A stretch of DNA of 64,000 nucleotides from Latrodectus hesperus (Eukaryota; Arthropoda; Arachnida; Araneae; Theridiidae): the NCBI GenBank assembly GCA_037975125.1, contig CM075853.1, positions 40,075,113-40,139,112 of the forward strand, written 5' to 3'. This document shows positions 14,545 through 30,987 of the stretch, one piece after another. Below the pieces are notes generated by a model. The model saw only the letters and a list, made by a program, of their open reading frames with translations, had not been told where the DNA came from and did no database searches. The translations under genes were made by a program, and so were the position numbers. Each line of letters begins with the position of its first letter. Position 1 is the first letter of the stretch.

Positions 14545-15229
14545 CAGTTTACTAAATGAAAATTTATTTTGAATGTTATTGCAAGTGTCCGTTTTGGTAT
14601 TTTTAATTAATATTATGAATTAAAATGATTCTCGTTGTCTAAAAAGTATTGGAAAATAGAAAAATATTTGAGGTGCCAAAAACTTTATATAATAAAAATA
14701 TAAACGTTCAAACACACATTTGAAGATTTCAAAATTAACCAAGAAACAATGCAATCTGATAAAAAAAACTACTAAAGTATTATGATGCATATAAATTGTG
14801 ATTATAAATATACATTTGACAGTATTAGATAGAATAAAAATTATGTAATAATTCAATTATTAAGTTTTTTTCAATGTAGGACCGTATGTATATTATCTAT
14901 AATTCATTTCTTTTAGTACATTTGCTGTAATCATTATTGTACTTCAAACAAGTTAAAATGAAAAACATAAAGTAATTTTTAATTTATATTACTTGTTTAA
15001 TAACTCGTATCATTTTTCAATCTGCATAAAAGATACTTGAAAAGAAAAGATTACTTGAGAAATGTATAAACATATTCTTTATGAAAACTCCTTAGTGAAA
15101 TGTTTAAAAAATGCCGGATATAATTTCTTCAATTTATGCAAGTCAAATATTTGATTAAATTTCCATATCTTTATAATTTATTCAGCCAAAATAAAGCTAA
15201 TAAAAAGTAGAATAAATAAAATTATCTTA
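14545..15229. other. AT-rich non-genic DNA
   Basis: Nothing recognisable. The minus-strand ORF at 14620-14856 has AT-driven composition and no motif. Confidence 0.5.
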
Positions 15230-16220
15230 CCACTGCGAGTAAACCGCAGTAAAGCATTTATTCGCAAAGCATTTTTTTCCACCCATCGAGCTTCTCTAAG
15301 CAATCAATTTCATCTTCGCCAGAAATACGACGCAATAAATTAAACCACGTAATACCCAAAGGAAGAAGGAAAATTTCAAAAACAAAAACAAACAAAAAAA
15401 TGAAGAGAAAGCCAATCTCGGCCAATTCTCACCACCTGGCGAGAAAAGAAAAATTTTCCTACCCACTAGCAGGATGAAAAGGGATATAAAAATTCAAATT
15501 TATTTTAAGGTGCACATGCATCATAAGCGGTGAAGGGACATTTACAAATGCACATTTCGGCGGATAAATAAACAAATAACGAAAATTTTGTTCAGTAATA
15601 AAACAATTTTTACTCCCACACTACCTTCATTTCGATGTAACGCATCGGGGAGGGAGCAATGGATGATGGATTCCAGCGCCTTCACTCGTAGTTAGGCCAT
15701 AAACGGAGACAACTCCGTCTCGCTATTGAATTGTAAAGTGAGCTTTTCCTTCAGTTCCCCCAGCTGTGCAACTCGTTCAGATTTCTCTTAAGACCGTAAG
15801 ATTGCCGGTTGCGCTCGTTCCCCACCCCCAAGCCTTTTTCTTTTCCGTATTGATCGGCTAAAGAATTGTCTAGCCTTCTGAGGGCTGACTCTCCAGCCTA
15901 TTTCATGCGTGTTTGGGCTTTAAAGGAAGCATTCCCTGAAAGTTCGTTTCGAGGAAAGGCTGATGGAGAGGATGGAACGATAATTCTTTTCCGTTCTCGG
16001 CCACCCGGCTTGACTTTTGGCTGGAATCTTTCATTTTTTTTCTTCGGTATCGATGGTCATTACAGCCTTTGCTCCATCTAATTAAGACCATGATTAGTTT
16101 GAATGTTGATGGCAAAGGAGCAGTAAACCATTTTTATAATTAGTTTTTAGGAGAGTTGTGGGCTGCCTCGAAGGACTTCACCTTCTGGGCAGTCGAAAAG
16201 GGTGCTTCGACTACCTTGCT
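15230..16220. other. Large higher-complexity, CpG-containing island
   Basis: The longest non-repetitive, non-transposon stretch of balanced base composition in the window. It contains many CpGs (for example 15630-15850) and homeodomain-type cores such as taattaagacc near 16078. Two overlapping ORFs on opposite strands (15866-16081 plus, 15903-16115 minus) have no recognisable domain. It looks more like regulatory or otherwise conserved non-coding DNA than an exon, but an unrecognised lineage-specific exon cannot be excluded. Confidence 0.4.
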
Positions 16221-19200
16221 ATGAAATTTGCGTAATATATTTTTTATCAAGCATTGCTTTTAATAAAAATAAATCAATAAAAATGTCTAATATAAAATAA
16301 TTATTGTTTTGTCAGAAAGGATTTCTTAGTGACTTTATTTGAAATTTTTATATTTTTTATTTTGAGTTTGTGCAGACCTTTTAATCGTTTCTCTCTAGTG
16401 TTATAGGAAGTGCGAGAATAAATAAATATATTTAAGATGCTTTGAATCTGTATTAAAATATTAATCATTGTGAGAGTTATGCATAATGAATTAATATTAA
16501 ATTCTTTTTTCATTATCATTTAGAAATTGTTATGACAAATACTGTATAACATAAATTTCGTAAATTCATAATTTACAAAGTCAGTTATGATTTCAACCCT
16601 TAAATTTAATTAATTAATATTAATACAGCACCTAATAAACTTAATAAAAAGGGTGAGGAAAAAATATGACAAAAATAATCCAACGTCATCTTTTGTTGGG
16701 GATGGTTTTACCAAATTGATTTAATTGATGGTATGAGTGTTATTGAATTTATCAACGAAATCTGAGGTGCTAGTTAACTTTTTTGCTTTATCAAACTGTT
16801 AAAAGCCATTTTTTGATTAATATTGATCGATATAGTTGATATAACCTATTCTGGTACTTTCAAATAGCTGTCTTCAATTGAAATCGAATGACTTTTAATA
16901 AATTAAAAATGTTAAGAATGCTGCATACAAATTTTACTTGGTGTTTTACTGCTGATAGAAAGATGATTCAGCAAAGGAAGATTTGGTTTAAATGCTTAAA
17001 ACTTCTGGGAGTGTTTTTGGGATTATTTTGTTATGAATATCTTATAAAATAAACAGCAAAATACTTTTTCTATAATTTAACGGAATAATTTTAAAATGAT
17101 AATGAAATTACTTTTTAATGATTTTAAATAAGAACATCTCTGAATGTTACAACTGTGATTAAATCTTGATATTCTTAATTCTTGGATTTTATTACTACCT
17201 CAAATTTTATTTCATGAATTCTGTAGGAAATCATCAAGAATTTATCAAGACATTTGAGAAACTTAACTGATGCATTACTGAATTGTTGCAATGTTAATAG
17301 AAAAGATCCCAAAATTTGTTAAATGTGTAATTTTGAACTTATTTTTGAAAAATTTATATCTTCATATTACTTTTCAAAAAATTCAGCATTTTGAATATCC
17401 AAGAAAGTTCATTGTCTACAAATATATGAATGATGTAGATTATGATTTTTTTTTGCTAAAGTGCACCAGAATGAATAAAAAGGCCGAAAAATAAACAAAT
17501 ATCAGCTTTCGAAAAATTCTTTTTAGGACAGCATAGGATTTGGAATTCGAAATAACAAGAAAGTTTTCTTTTCTTACTCAATTAGTGAATACAACTTGTT
17601 AAAAATTTAGAATCAACTCAGAACGTCTTATATTTGATGAAAAATATGTGCATTTCATACTCGAAATTTATTTGGAAACTTATGTATGAAGAAAAGTCCT
17701 GACGGGGGGAGGAAATTATATGAGATATATATTTTATATTTAAAGCTTCAACATAAAGAGATAAGCTTTTATTGAAAGAGATAAATTATTATGAACGGAA
17801 AGAACTGTTTATACAGTTGATTCCTTTAAATTGCTATGAATGTCATTTGATGCAGTGCTTTCAACTAAATTTCTCTTATTGAATAAGCATACAGTTTATT
17901 CAAGCATTAATCAGTTAGAGGAAATTCTTATTTTATGTTGATATTTTTTCTTACAGAACTGATACTTTAATGCTTAATATTTCATCAGAATTGATTTTGT
18001 TATTTTATATTAAAAGCATTTTCATCAAAATATAGGCCATTTTCTATAGATTCTGCTCATTCTAATTTTAGTGAAACATATTTGGCATTTCAGAGATTAA
18101 ATTAACATATAAAAATTATAAATAATAAATTAAATCATCTAAAATAAAAGTATTTTTGAAAATATACGTACAATGTTTTTATTAAATTTATCGAAGCTTG
18201 CATAATAGCTGATAAAATAAATACGATTATAAATCACATTTTTATTAAAATTTAGCATAAAAATAAACTGGAGAAATTTAATTTTATGGTTTTGCTTTTG
18301 ATCGAGTTAAGAAAAAGCACAAAAATGTAAAAAAAGTAGATAAAAATGTAAAACATTTCCTTTGAAATATTTTTATTGTTATGATAGATTTTATTGAAGA
18401 ATCTTTTTCCTTAAACTTAAATATTTTTTAATGAATAATATATATTGAAATTATTTTGCAATCAAGTATATCTATAATATATTAAAATTAATACTCATTT
18501 ATTTCACGAAAAATATTCCTAAATTATTTTTTAAAAATATTTATAATTTACAAAACCTATTATTGCTATTCAAATTAACTGAATTTAATAAAATACTCAC
18601 CATTAAATATGAATGAAATGAAATTTTTATTTTATAGAAAATTGAAGTCGACACAATGAATTATCAAAATAAACTTCGAGCTTCTAGAAGCATGAAAGAT
18701 ATTCTCCTATATTTTCAAATTAAAATAATCTCTATGCTACATTTAATAAACATTTTCCAGTTTTAGAAAAATATATCTATTGATTGTAACCTTTAATCTC
18801 AGGTAAACTAACAAAGTTTTTAATTTTAATAATAGGAAAGATGAAATCTACGCATGAAATTAAAATATAAAAAAATATTCTTTTACTTACAATGAATAAG
18901 ATATTTGATTAAAAAATTACATAGATGTGTGTTAAAATTTTATGTTTTTACATTTTTAGGAATTAAATATTGAGAAATCATTTTATTTGTAAAAAATTGT
19001 TTGTTAAGTAATACGTAAGACGAAAACTTAAGAAAGAGAATAAGTATATAATTTTATACATTTAATTCTAAAAGAAATATTTTTGCATCATATTTTAAAA
19101 TGAAGTGATTTTTATCAAAACTTACAATATTTAATTATTTAAATTTAACTATATTCAGTAAGGGAATAAATGTTTATTATTATATGATATGTGGATATGT

Positions 19201-20820
19201 AAAAAGGTTTATTCTATTATTTAAATTTTTCGTATACAGAAATTTAAGCTTTCTAATTACTAAGCAATCAGAAAATATGAGAATATTAATATTTTTATTT
19301 ACTTAATGCATTTTCAAAACATTATTTTAAATCTAGTATTTATGATAAATTAAAAACCTATAAAAGTAAGTAAATTTCAACTTTTTATAAGAAAATCTAT
19401 TGTGGGATAACTATATGGTTTTAAAAATAAGGTTTTGTAAAATATTTTAATAGGCTAATAAATTTACAGCTCAATAATTCACATGAAATTAAAAATTAAA
19501 TGATATATAATATATCTTATAATGTCATGCAGATTTAATTAACTTCATTGGATGAATTTTATCTTTGCTTTGTCTAAAGCATATACCTCATTAAAATAGT
19601 AATCACAATAATGATTTAAAAGCTTACTGAAAATTTCTTTTAACTTTAGATTTATTAAACTTTAGTTCTTATATTTCATTTAGATAAAATCTCTATTAAA
19701 CAAAAGTTATAACGAAGCAGCTGAATGAAAATCTTAATTCCGCCGATCGGATTTAATTAAAATTCTTGCGGGTGAAAGTTTTGTTCTTTAATTTGTTCAA
19801 GACTAATAAAGTAATCCCTTGAAAGGAAGTAAATTAATTAAAAATATCTTATTTTACATGTTTATCTATGATTCACGCGATTGCAAAATTAATTATTTTT
19901 AAAATTATATTCTCTTTCAATAATGCTAAACCATTGATAATAACTAGAAGTTTGCTCTTTTTTATATTAATAAATGTTTTCTGTTCTTAAAGTGCTAGTC
20001 ATTAAATGTTTTATGTAATAAAAATATATGCAAATGTGATGAATTACTAAAACATTTAACGCTTTTGGTGATTAAAATAATATAAGAAATTAAATCCTTA
20101 AGAAATAATTCTTATCTACAATTATAGAATAGCATTAGAGATTAGGATAAAAAGATTTTTCATAAACTTCAATGTTAATATAATATTATTTTCAAATTCA
20201 ATCAATTTTTGTAGAACATATAATACTATAAAAATGAGAGTTATGAATTTATTTAAAGATTCAAATACAATTTTATAATGAAAATTAATGGTTTAAATAT
20301 ATTAAACATTTAACAGTATCTTTTATCATTTTAGTTTTTAAGAAAATTTTCTCTTTTCAAAAATTTCTACACATTATACTTTCAAAATTGTAACATAGAA
20401 GGTTTTTCATAGTTTATATGTACTAAATGTTTTTTTTTATGTAATACAAAATTATATTTTATTAGTTTTACATAACAACAATTCATATAATAACATTACT
20501 TTCAAATCAATCTTTGTATAACTACAAATTTTTATTTCATCAATTTTAAGAACTGATATGTACAGTTATTTTTATTATATTTCATTTTATACTGATATTC
20601 TTATATTATAACGATGTAAAGTGTCATAAAAGGTTACATTTTACTAGTCGTTTTGTAAGTAGTAGAATGCATATTTTTAGCATGAACAATTTCAAAAGGA
20701 ATAGCTTTTTTTCTAAGACTAGTTTTAAGTGTAATATAATTTAGTGAATATAGTAATAATTTAATAAATATAGTAATAATATAATTTGCTAATGAGTTTA
20801 AAAGTGTGTAAGAATAGGAA
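16221..20820. other. AT-rich non-genic DNA
   Basis: No supported gene or transposon. ORFs at 16301-16519 (minus) and 17291-17494 (plus) are AT-driven with no motif. A slightly more complex patch at about 19730-19790 contains ccgccgatcgg. Confidence 0.5.
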
Positions 20821-20856
20821 ATAAAATGTGGTGGAGGGTGGGTGGGACTAATCCCC

Positions 20857-20883
20857 ATCTGGTCTAGTTCCACTAGACCAGAT
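20857..20883 (-). other. Stem-loop over retroelement stop codon
   Basis: An 11-bp perfect stem pairs 20857-20867 with 20873-20883 around a 5-nt loop. On the minus strand it overlaps the TAG stop (20873-20875) of the retroelement remnant described next. 3'-terminal RNA stem-loops are used by some LINE reverse transcriptases to recognise their template; that role here is inference. Confidence 0.6.
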
Positions 20884-21105
20884 CCATGAGATCATAGACA
20901 GCCAAAAAGTCCAAAAGCAGATGCGGACTTTTCACAGCCTCCTCACGAGAAAACCCCAAGCTCTTTAAGATGTATTGCGGGCAAAACGTAGCATTGTCGC
21001 ACTTGGGGCATGTTGGAATAGGAGCCAAGTCAGACTTCTACCTTAGGTTCTAACATAGGACAAGGTGCTCCAGGTCTCCGGATGAACAGAAGCTGTCAAA
21101 TTTCC
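20873..21105 (-). pseudogene. Degraded retroelement 3' end (Cys-rich ORF C-terminus)
   Basis: Read on the minus strand, a protein-like segment ends in a Cys-rich stretch (CPKC, then another Cys seven residues on), followed by a hydrophobic tail that closes LLLDFLAVYDLMDLV and a TAG stop. In the same frame further upstream there are two stops and another Cys-rich piece (FCSSGDLEH). The composition is much less AT-rich than the flanks. The Cys pattern just before the stop resembles the zinc-binding C-terminus of LINE ORF2 proteins, so I read it as a 5'-truncated LINE copy. The following minus-strand bases down to about 20830 (ccacc-type repeats) would be its short 3' UTR. The family is not identified, and no target-site duplication was found. 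Confidence 0.55.
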
Positions 21106-21115
21106 CCCTTTACCA

Positions 21116-24030
21116 TGAATAAAATGTTCTATCCAAATTTATGAAATTGTTACACAATATATTATAATTAGTTTTCGAAGAAATTTCCTACTTTAATCCT
21201 GATTCATTTTTCATAAATTTATCAAAAATAAACAGTTATTCTCACTTGAAAATTCTTTGAAGTATTCAAAGTTTTGAAATTCAGTTTAGAAATAAATGTT
21301 TACTACTTTCCAGATTTTCATATATAAAGCAAATGCTTCTTTTCTTTCTTTCTCTGTAATCATTATAAAAATGATTTATTGACATTGCGCGAGTTTTCTA
21401 AGGCCACATTGTGATTTTTTAAAAATTTTATCTGAAAACAATGCTTTTAAGACTTTAATCCAAGTATTGTGGAAGCTTACGGTCGATATAATCGATAAAA
21501 AAGTTAAGAGTCAAACTTTCTTTAAAGTGCTTAGATTCCCATATCACAGATGCCCGAATCAGTTCAGGAAAAATAGCAGCTTTACTCTGAGTCTTTTAAG
21601 GCCTGTGAAATATTGCTTTTAACTCATTTCTTTCAGTTGCTCTTTCCCGAAGTATGCTCTTTCCTCGTCAGGTTTTATTTACTATAAAATTTAACTGCAA
21701 CATGAATATTTTTAAAATATATGAATAATTTAAAGAAGCCTGTTTGGATAGAAAAAAATTCATATTTTTATTTATTTTATTAAAAAATAAATATTTTACT
21801 TTCTTCTATGTTTACAAAATTTCCTTAAAAGCCAAACTGTAAGAATTCAAAAATACTTATGAAATTCTTTGCGAATTATATAAAAATGTAAATTGAATTT
21901 CCGTTAATTTTGATTATCGGCTCTAAATTCAATACCAATGAACAAAATTTAAAATTATCACTTTTAACTAGTAACTATTACACATCTTAATAATTCTTTA
22001 TTATATAGGATTATATTATCCTTGTACACATTGATATTATTCTATTGTGTATGAGATATTAGTCAATATATTATTGTATTTTTTTGTAAATTTTAAACAG
22101 TAAATTTGGATAATGGAAAGATAATGAATATTTCTAACTTGATTAAGAATATTACAGGGGACAGTATCCAAATTTAATGTAGAAAATTTATACAAAATTA
22201 CTTAAATTTATAATTCTGCTAAAAAATAACAAATATGTGTCATTGTTTTTCTAAACATTTAACCCAAAGAATAAAAAAATTCACAAGAAAAATTCACAAT
22301 AAAGTTAATTTATTATTATGATTTATTTATTTGGTGAAATCAATTTACGAATCATGAATGATATATGCTGATAAAATTATTCAATCCTTGTTTCTGAACA
22401 ATATTCTTTTATTCCTCTCTAGTTATCTTATCAATGACCTGGTATTAAATTAATATTTTTTTAGAATAATTCATATTAGTTTAGCTTACGGAGTATATTT
22501 TAAAGTATTATTTATAGTTAATTAATGAAGTAAGTTCCTTATTTTTAGCAAAATATTGATTATTTAAAGAAAATAATTATTTAAGATTTGAGTAAATCTC
22601 TACCTTATAATATCTTTAAATAAAATATTGAGATGATTTAAATTGTGGATTTTTTCTACGCTTTCAAAGTAAGCAGAATATATAAAAAAGTGGTTGTGGG
22701 TTTTCAATATTATAGGGATAAATTTTTCTTAGAAAATTTGCAAACTTTATTTAATCTATCATCAATATTATTTTTTTCCTATTAAAATGCATGGAAAGAA
22801 AATAATAATGTATTATAATGAAAAAAAAAAAACTCCAGTGTTTTAAATTGTCGATGCAATTATCTGAGGCATGTAAGCGAAGGAACAAAGGATTCTTTTC
22901 TCTTCTAAGAGCTGAGCCATCTGTATTTGGAATATCTATATCATTGTGAATTTCAGGCATGGTTCTGATCAAGTATATGCATAAGCATATTTCATTGAAT
23001 TATAAAATACAGTAATAAATGATATGATAGAAAATTGACACAAAGAAATGATTTGAAAATATGTCAAAATCTGTAGAAATAATATACATAATGAAAATAA
23101 TAAACCAAAATAATGTGTTCTATCACAAGAGCTTTTAAACCCGAGAAAAATGCTTAAGGTTTTGAGATTTGTTTGTAAGTTTATTAAAGTTAAAGCACAC
23201 AATTAATTTAACCTCTTTGTTTTCTATTAACAAATGAAAATATATTATTTAAAATAATATATACGTTTTATATTGGGGAATCCTTATTAATAGAAAGACA
23301 TTATTTATTTCAGTTGCATTTTTATTTTTGAATTTCTTTAATTTTATTTTAAATTTAAATTTGAAAGAACTTTCCTTTTTATCTGAATATTAATTATTTT
23401 CATCATGAAATTAGCAAAAAACTACATAAAATGTGTTAATGTTAGGAAAGCATTTAATTAAATATAATTTGTTATCGTGCTTAAATATTATTATTCCGTA
23501 TTTTTAATAATAAATTTGAAATTAAAATATTATTGATTCTCATTCTTTTGTGTATGTGGTATTTCTTAGAGGTTCGCTGAATCATGAACAGTAATCTCTT
23601 TTGCTTGGGCTATTCTAATGGCTGTCAATGAATGAGAATATAAAATTTACAACTTATATAGAAACTTTTCTAAGGAAATAATGTGTGCAATTCTTTCGGG
23701 AGCCATCATCGTTATTCTTACTTTTGTTAATTTTCTTTAAAGAAAATATACACACCAATTAATCCTAAATCTTTAATTTCTAGTTCTTGGTGTAGTATGT
23801 AAGTAAAGTTTTATTTTAAATAATCAATTTATTACTGATTAAAAAATATATACATTGTATCTCAGCAATTGTAGGAATAGCATGCAATTTGGAAAAAATA
23901 TTGTTCTCTCAACACTTTTAAATAACTATCCTCTCAGTGTTTTGTCATATAAGAAAAAAAAAATTCGAAGACTGAAAGTGTTCTTTGCTTACTTCAAAAT
24001 AACAAAAAGAAGAATCTCGAATTGGGAATT
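21116..24030. other. AT-rich non-genic DNA with a mild island at 21330-21680
   Basis: No supported gene. The patch at about 21330-21680 is more complex than its flanks but carries no ORF. Minus-strand ORFs at 22751-22972 and 22969-23202 overlap by four bases, have no recognisable domain and are treated as chance openings. Confidence 0.5.
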
Positions 24031-24600
24031 AAACTTTTTCTTTCATACAATACACATAAACGCTTACAGATTAAGATTTAATTCATTCAGAGCGGCTGAT
24101 GAATATCGACTCTGCACAAATGATACGGCTCCGGACTTTAATGAAGCAAAGTCACGTAAAAACGAAACATAGCGTTGACTTTATCGTGATTCTGACGCAT
24201 TTATTACGAAATAATGCGACGCAGTCCCACATTTCTAGCGTAAAACTCCACCCACTTTGCATTTTTTTTCTAAAACTTGAATTTTTTTTTGTTACTTTCT
24301 TTTTCCATGCCGCTAACAAACGTTTTTTGACTTCTTACAGAATGCGAGTCCAATGTAATTAAGATAACATGAAAAACAAAAATGTCAAGAAATGCTTTTT
24401 GACTGGTGAAAAGGGCGGAGTGTTAAAAGCGCTTCCTCCTTCTTTTAAATAATACTCTGATTTAGCATGTATGAGGTCCAGAATATTAAGTTGACTCGAA
24501 GTCTTAAGGGATTTCAGAATCAGCTTGTTTTTCAGAGTCCAAGCAATCAATTTTTCTTTTTGGTCAATATTGCAAGAAATTACGAAAAATCCTACGTGTT
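24031..24600. other. Higher-complexity island, CpG-containing
   Basis: Balanced composition with CpGs concentrated at 24060-24260. Overlapping plus-strand ORFs (23855-24172 and 24099-24362) and a minus-strand ORF (24359-24604) have no recognisable motif. An imperfect inverted repeat (cgcatttatta / gaaataatgcg) lies at about 24197-24219 and contains a Caudal/Hox-like TTTATTAC core. Regulatory DNA is one possible reading. Confidence 0.35.
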
Positions 24601-24837
24601 TCAAATTTAAATGTCTATTTATATTTTTTATATAAAATTTCTAATACCTTATTTTAAAATTAAGCTTATATTCTGACTAATTAATTTTTCTTTTTCTACT
24701 AGTAGCCTAATTTTATTTTTAATGTTTCTTATTATTCATTTACGACAGCAGATGTTTATTTTTCTGCAATATTTCAGTGTTAAGGCCTTTTCAAGGCTTT
24801 AGAAGAATATAAAAAAAATTGATTTTTCAGGCATGTA

Positions 24838-24945
24838 AAAATTTATATATATAATATTATATATTATATATAATATTATATTATATATAATATTATAAAA
24901 TTTATATATGTAATTTATATATATAAATATATACACATTGATTTT
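24838..24945. repeat. AT-only palindromic cluster
   Basis: About 100 bases composed almost wholly of A and T, arranged as overlapping palindromes (tataatatta-type words repeated). It is likely to form cruciforms or slip, and has no coding content. Confidence 0.8.
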
Positions 24946-25069
24946 GAAATTTTCCATCTATTAATTGCTTTTTAATATGATTGAAAATTTGAATTTGCTA
25001 TTGAAAATACATTTACATGATATATATATTTATATATATGTTTCAAATTATAAATGGTAGTTGGAATAA

Positions 25070-25400
25070 GATGGGAATCATTATTTTGATCTCTCTCAAT
25101 GATACAAGGGAATGAAATGGGAAGCCACAATCACATCGGTATAAGAACAATAATGGACTGAAATCACGGAAGGCTGCAAAAGTTCTGTGACGTAACATAT
25201 GGTGACTTTCTGATTGGCTCTTCCTTCGAGCGTAAGAAAACATAACTTGCTTTATATGTCAGGAAAGAGAAATACTTTCTACTTCCGAGCACATCCGGGA
25301 ATATTTTATTTGATGCTGCCACTCGGTTGATTGCTTACTTTCCATTTCCTTTAGCATTATTCTGTACGTGGAAGTTTATTGCAAAGACTGTATAGAATGA
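25070..25400. other. Higher-complexity island with CRE-like and CCAAT-like words
   Basis: More complex than the flanks. It includes tgacgtaac at about 25189-25197 (CRE/ATF-like) and gattggctc at about 25212-25220 (reverse CCAAT-like). The minus-strand ORF 25043-25243 has no known domain. No transcription start or TATA arrangement can be claimed. Confidence 0.3.
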
Positions 25401-28860
<3,460 letters not shown>

Positions 28861-29300
28861 CGCGGTTCACGAACAACCACTGGCTGTCCGCAATTAATCC
28901 CACCACCTAAATGATAAATTATGCTTCGAGATAACGCCATAATCCCCGTGTCCACCAACGACTATGACCACTGGCCCACCATTAAGAATGCGGGAGACAG
29001 TTTCAGGCGAAAGGCACGGAATTCCGCACGGGTGGTTGCGTATGCGAACGAGATATAGCCTAGAACAAACTTTGAACCCCCCTCTCGTCTCCACCATCCA
29101 GCGAAGTGGCTCTCTAATTTCAGACACTGCCACATCAATGGTATTAAGTACAAGTGCACACACCCTTATTTAACGAAACTGTTTCTGCATCAAGTATTGA
29201 TGGTCTTGTCTGGGAGAGCGGGGCACTTATCTCCTCTCCCCCACCCCTTCGAGCTGAAATAAAATGTGCCCAGCAGTCACCTGACCAACGGTAAATCGAT
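28861..29300. other. GC-richer island with overlapping ORFs, origin unknown
   Basis: An abrupt patch of CpG-containing, balanced-composition DNA. A minus-strand ORF (28894-29163, 89 codons) and a plus-strand ORF (28964-29173, 69 codons) overlap. The minus-strand product has a Gly/Val-rich stretch (PVVIVVGGHGDYGV) but matches no domain I recognise. The sharp composition edges suggest an inserted sequence, possibly a transposon or LTR fragment. No terminal repeats or target duplication were found. I do not assign a gene. Confidence 0.35.
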
Positions 29301-30679
29301 GGTCACTTTCAGAATTAGTGGAAGATATCGTGATACTGATTATGTCTGTCGTTCTAACAAGAGTCTTGTTATAGAATTTAGTTTGCTTGAGTCTTGTGTT
29401 TTAAATCATGTTACCTGCGGGTATATTAATTAATGTCATGCATTTCATTCATTTTTCTTTTCATTCATTCATCTTAAATAGAAACTACTTTTTATTTCAT
29501 GTGATTACCTACCTCATTATGTTGATTTATTCTACTGATTTGACAGAACTGAATACATTAAAGTAAAGAAATACAATAAAAATTGTTTTGGGAATAAAAG
29601 GGAAACCAAATTATTTATTCCTGACATAGTTAAAGAGTTAGTTTTATTAAATGCATTCCTGTCACATTTAATAAAATTTTTGAAAAATTCAAAAATTTTA
29701 TTATTTAAATGATTTTTTTCACAGAAAATAGTTAATGTTATACTATTAAAGATATTACTGAAAATTAAAAAAATATATATAATTTTATTTTCTAAATTAC
29801 ATACTTAAAATATTTGTCAAAAATTTTAGATAAAAAATTTGTAAATATTGATTAGTTCATAAAATATGTACCATTATTCAAACTCATCGTTTACTCAAAA
29901 ACTAATCTAAATCTGTAAAACTGTTTTAATTGATAATTAATATATATAAATGAGATTTTACTATTGCATTCATACACAAAATTATGATTACTATGTTTTC
30001 CAAATATTTTATTTGATAATAAATATCATATCTTATTTTATTCAACAATTTTAAATAATTTTAGTCTTCATTTTTATTCAATTTTTCAAATATTAGAATT
30101 AGTTAAAAAAATGTTATTAGAATTTCTAAATTCCAAAACTATAGATTTTAATCAATTGAAAAATGTTTTCCTAAATTAAATTGAATAACAAATTTTATTC
30201 TTAAAATGTTGGAAAATCAGTTTCCAACTTAATTAAGAGTTTGAGAAATCTTATTTAATTTAAGATATATAAAATAATTCGACAATTTAATTGATACGAG
30301 TTTTATTTGTTATTTCTTTATAAATGGATTTTCATAATATTTAAATTATTTAAAAATAAGATAAATGTAATTCAAGATAGGAAATATGTTATATTGATCA
30401 ATGTGAAATAATGACATACTTTCAAATTATTTATGTTAAGAAGTCAAGCTATCAATGTTTGGAACTGAGAGTTATATGAAACATTAATCTCGTGAAATTA
30501 GTTAAAATTTATATATGCGTCATTAATTATATTATTATGATTTAATTTGAAAATACAGGTGAAAACATGATACAATTTATCGTTGAAGTGAAACTTATGT
30601 TATTTTTTGTATATTTGTTTTTGAGTTTAAATGCAAAAATTGAAGACTATTGAGGAAATTAATGAAAATCGACTGTCTT
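29301..30679. other. AT-rich non-genic DNA
   Basis: Nothing recognisable. The sequence is strongly AT-rich up to the left edge of the non-LTR retrotransposon. Confidence 0.55.
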
Positions 30680-30698
30680 TTAAGTAAATGAAATAAAA

Positions 30699-30987
30699 CC
30701 TGGAGCCTGAGCAGCTACCAGGCACGTCGGCAGGCGATAGATCGCCGAACGCCCTGTAGGAACGACAGGATAGCCTTGAATATAGAATCAGAGGCCGCGA
30801 ACCAGCTCCCGTAATCCTGGTGTTATGCGACCCGTGACTAGTGCCTATTTGGCACCGCGGTAATGGTGTCTTAACGGAGCCTCTAGTTGCCTGGCGAACT
30901 TCTAGAGCTTTTTTGCCTTGCCCAGTAACTCAGGCAATGCCGGGTGGTTTGTTGTACAACCTGAGCCTATTAATTAATTGTTATTCT
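30699..30987 (+). promoter_or_regulatory. GC-rich 5' UTR / putative internal promoter of the retrotransposon
   Basis: About 290 bases of CpG-containing sequence between the AT-rich flank and the ORF1 start. LINEs of this group carry an internal promoter in the 5' UTR; no TATA box is visible. An in-frame ATG at 30841 extends ORF1 upstream, but the following codons are unlike the rest of ORF1, so the start at 30988 is preferred. Confidence 0.5.
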
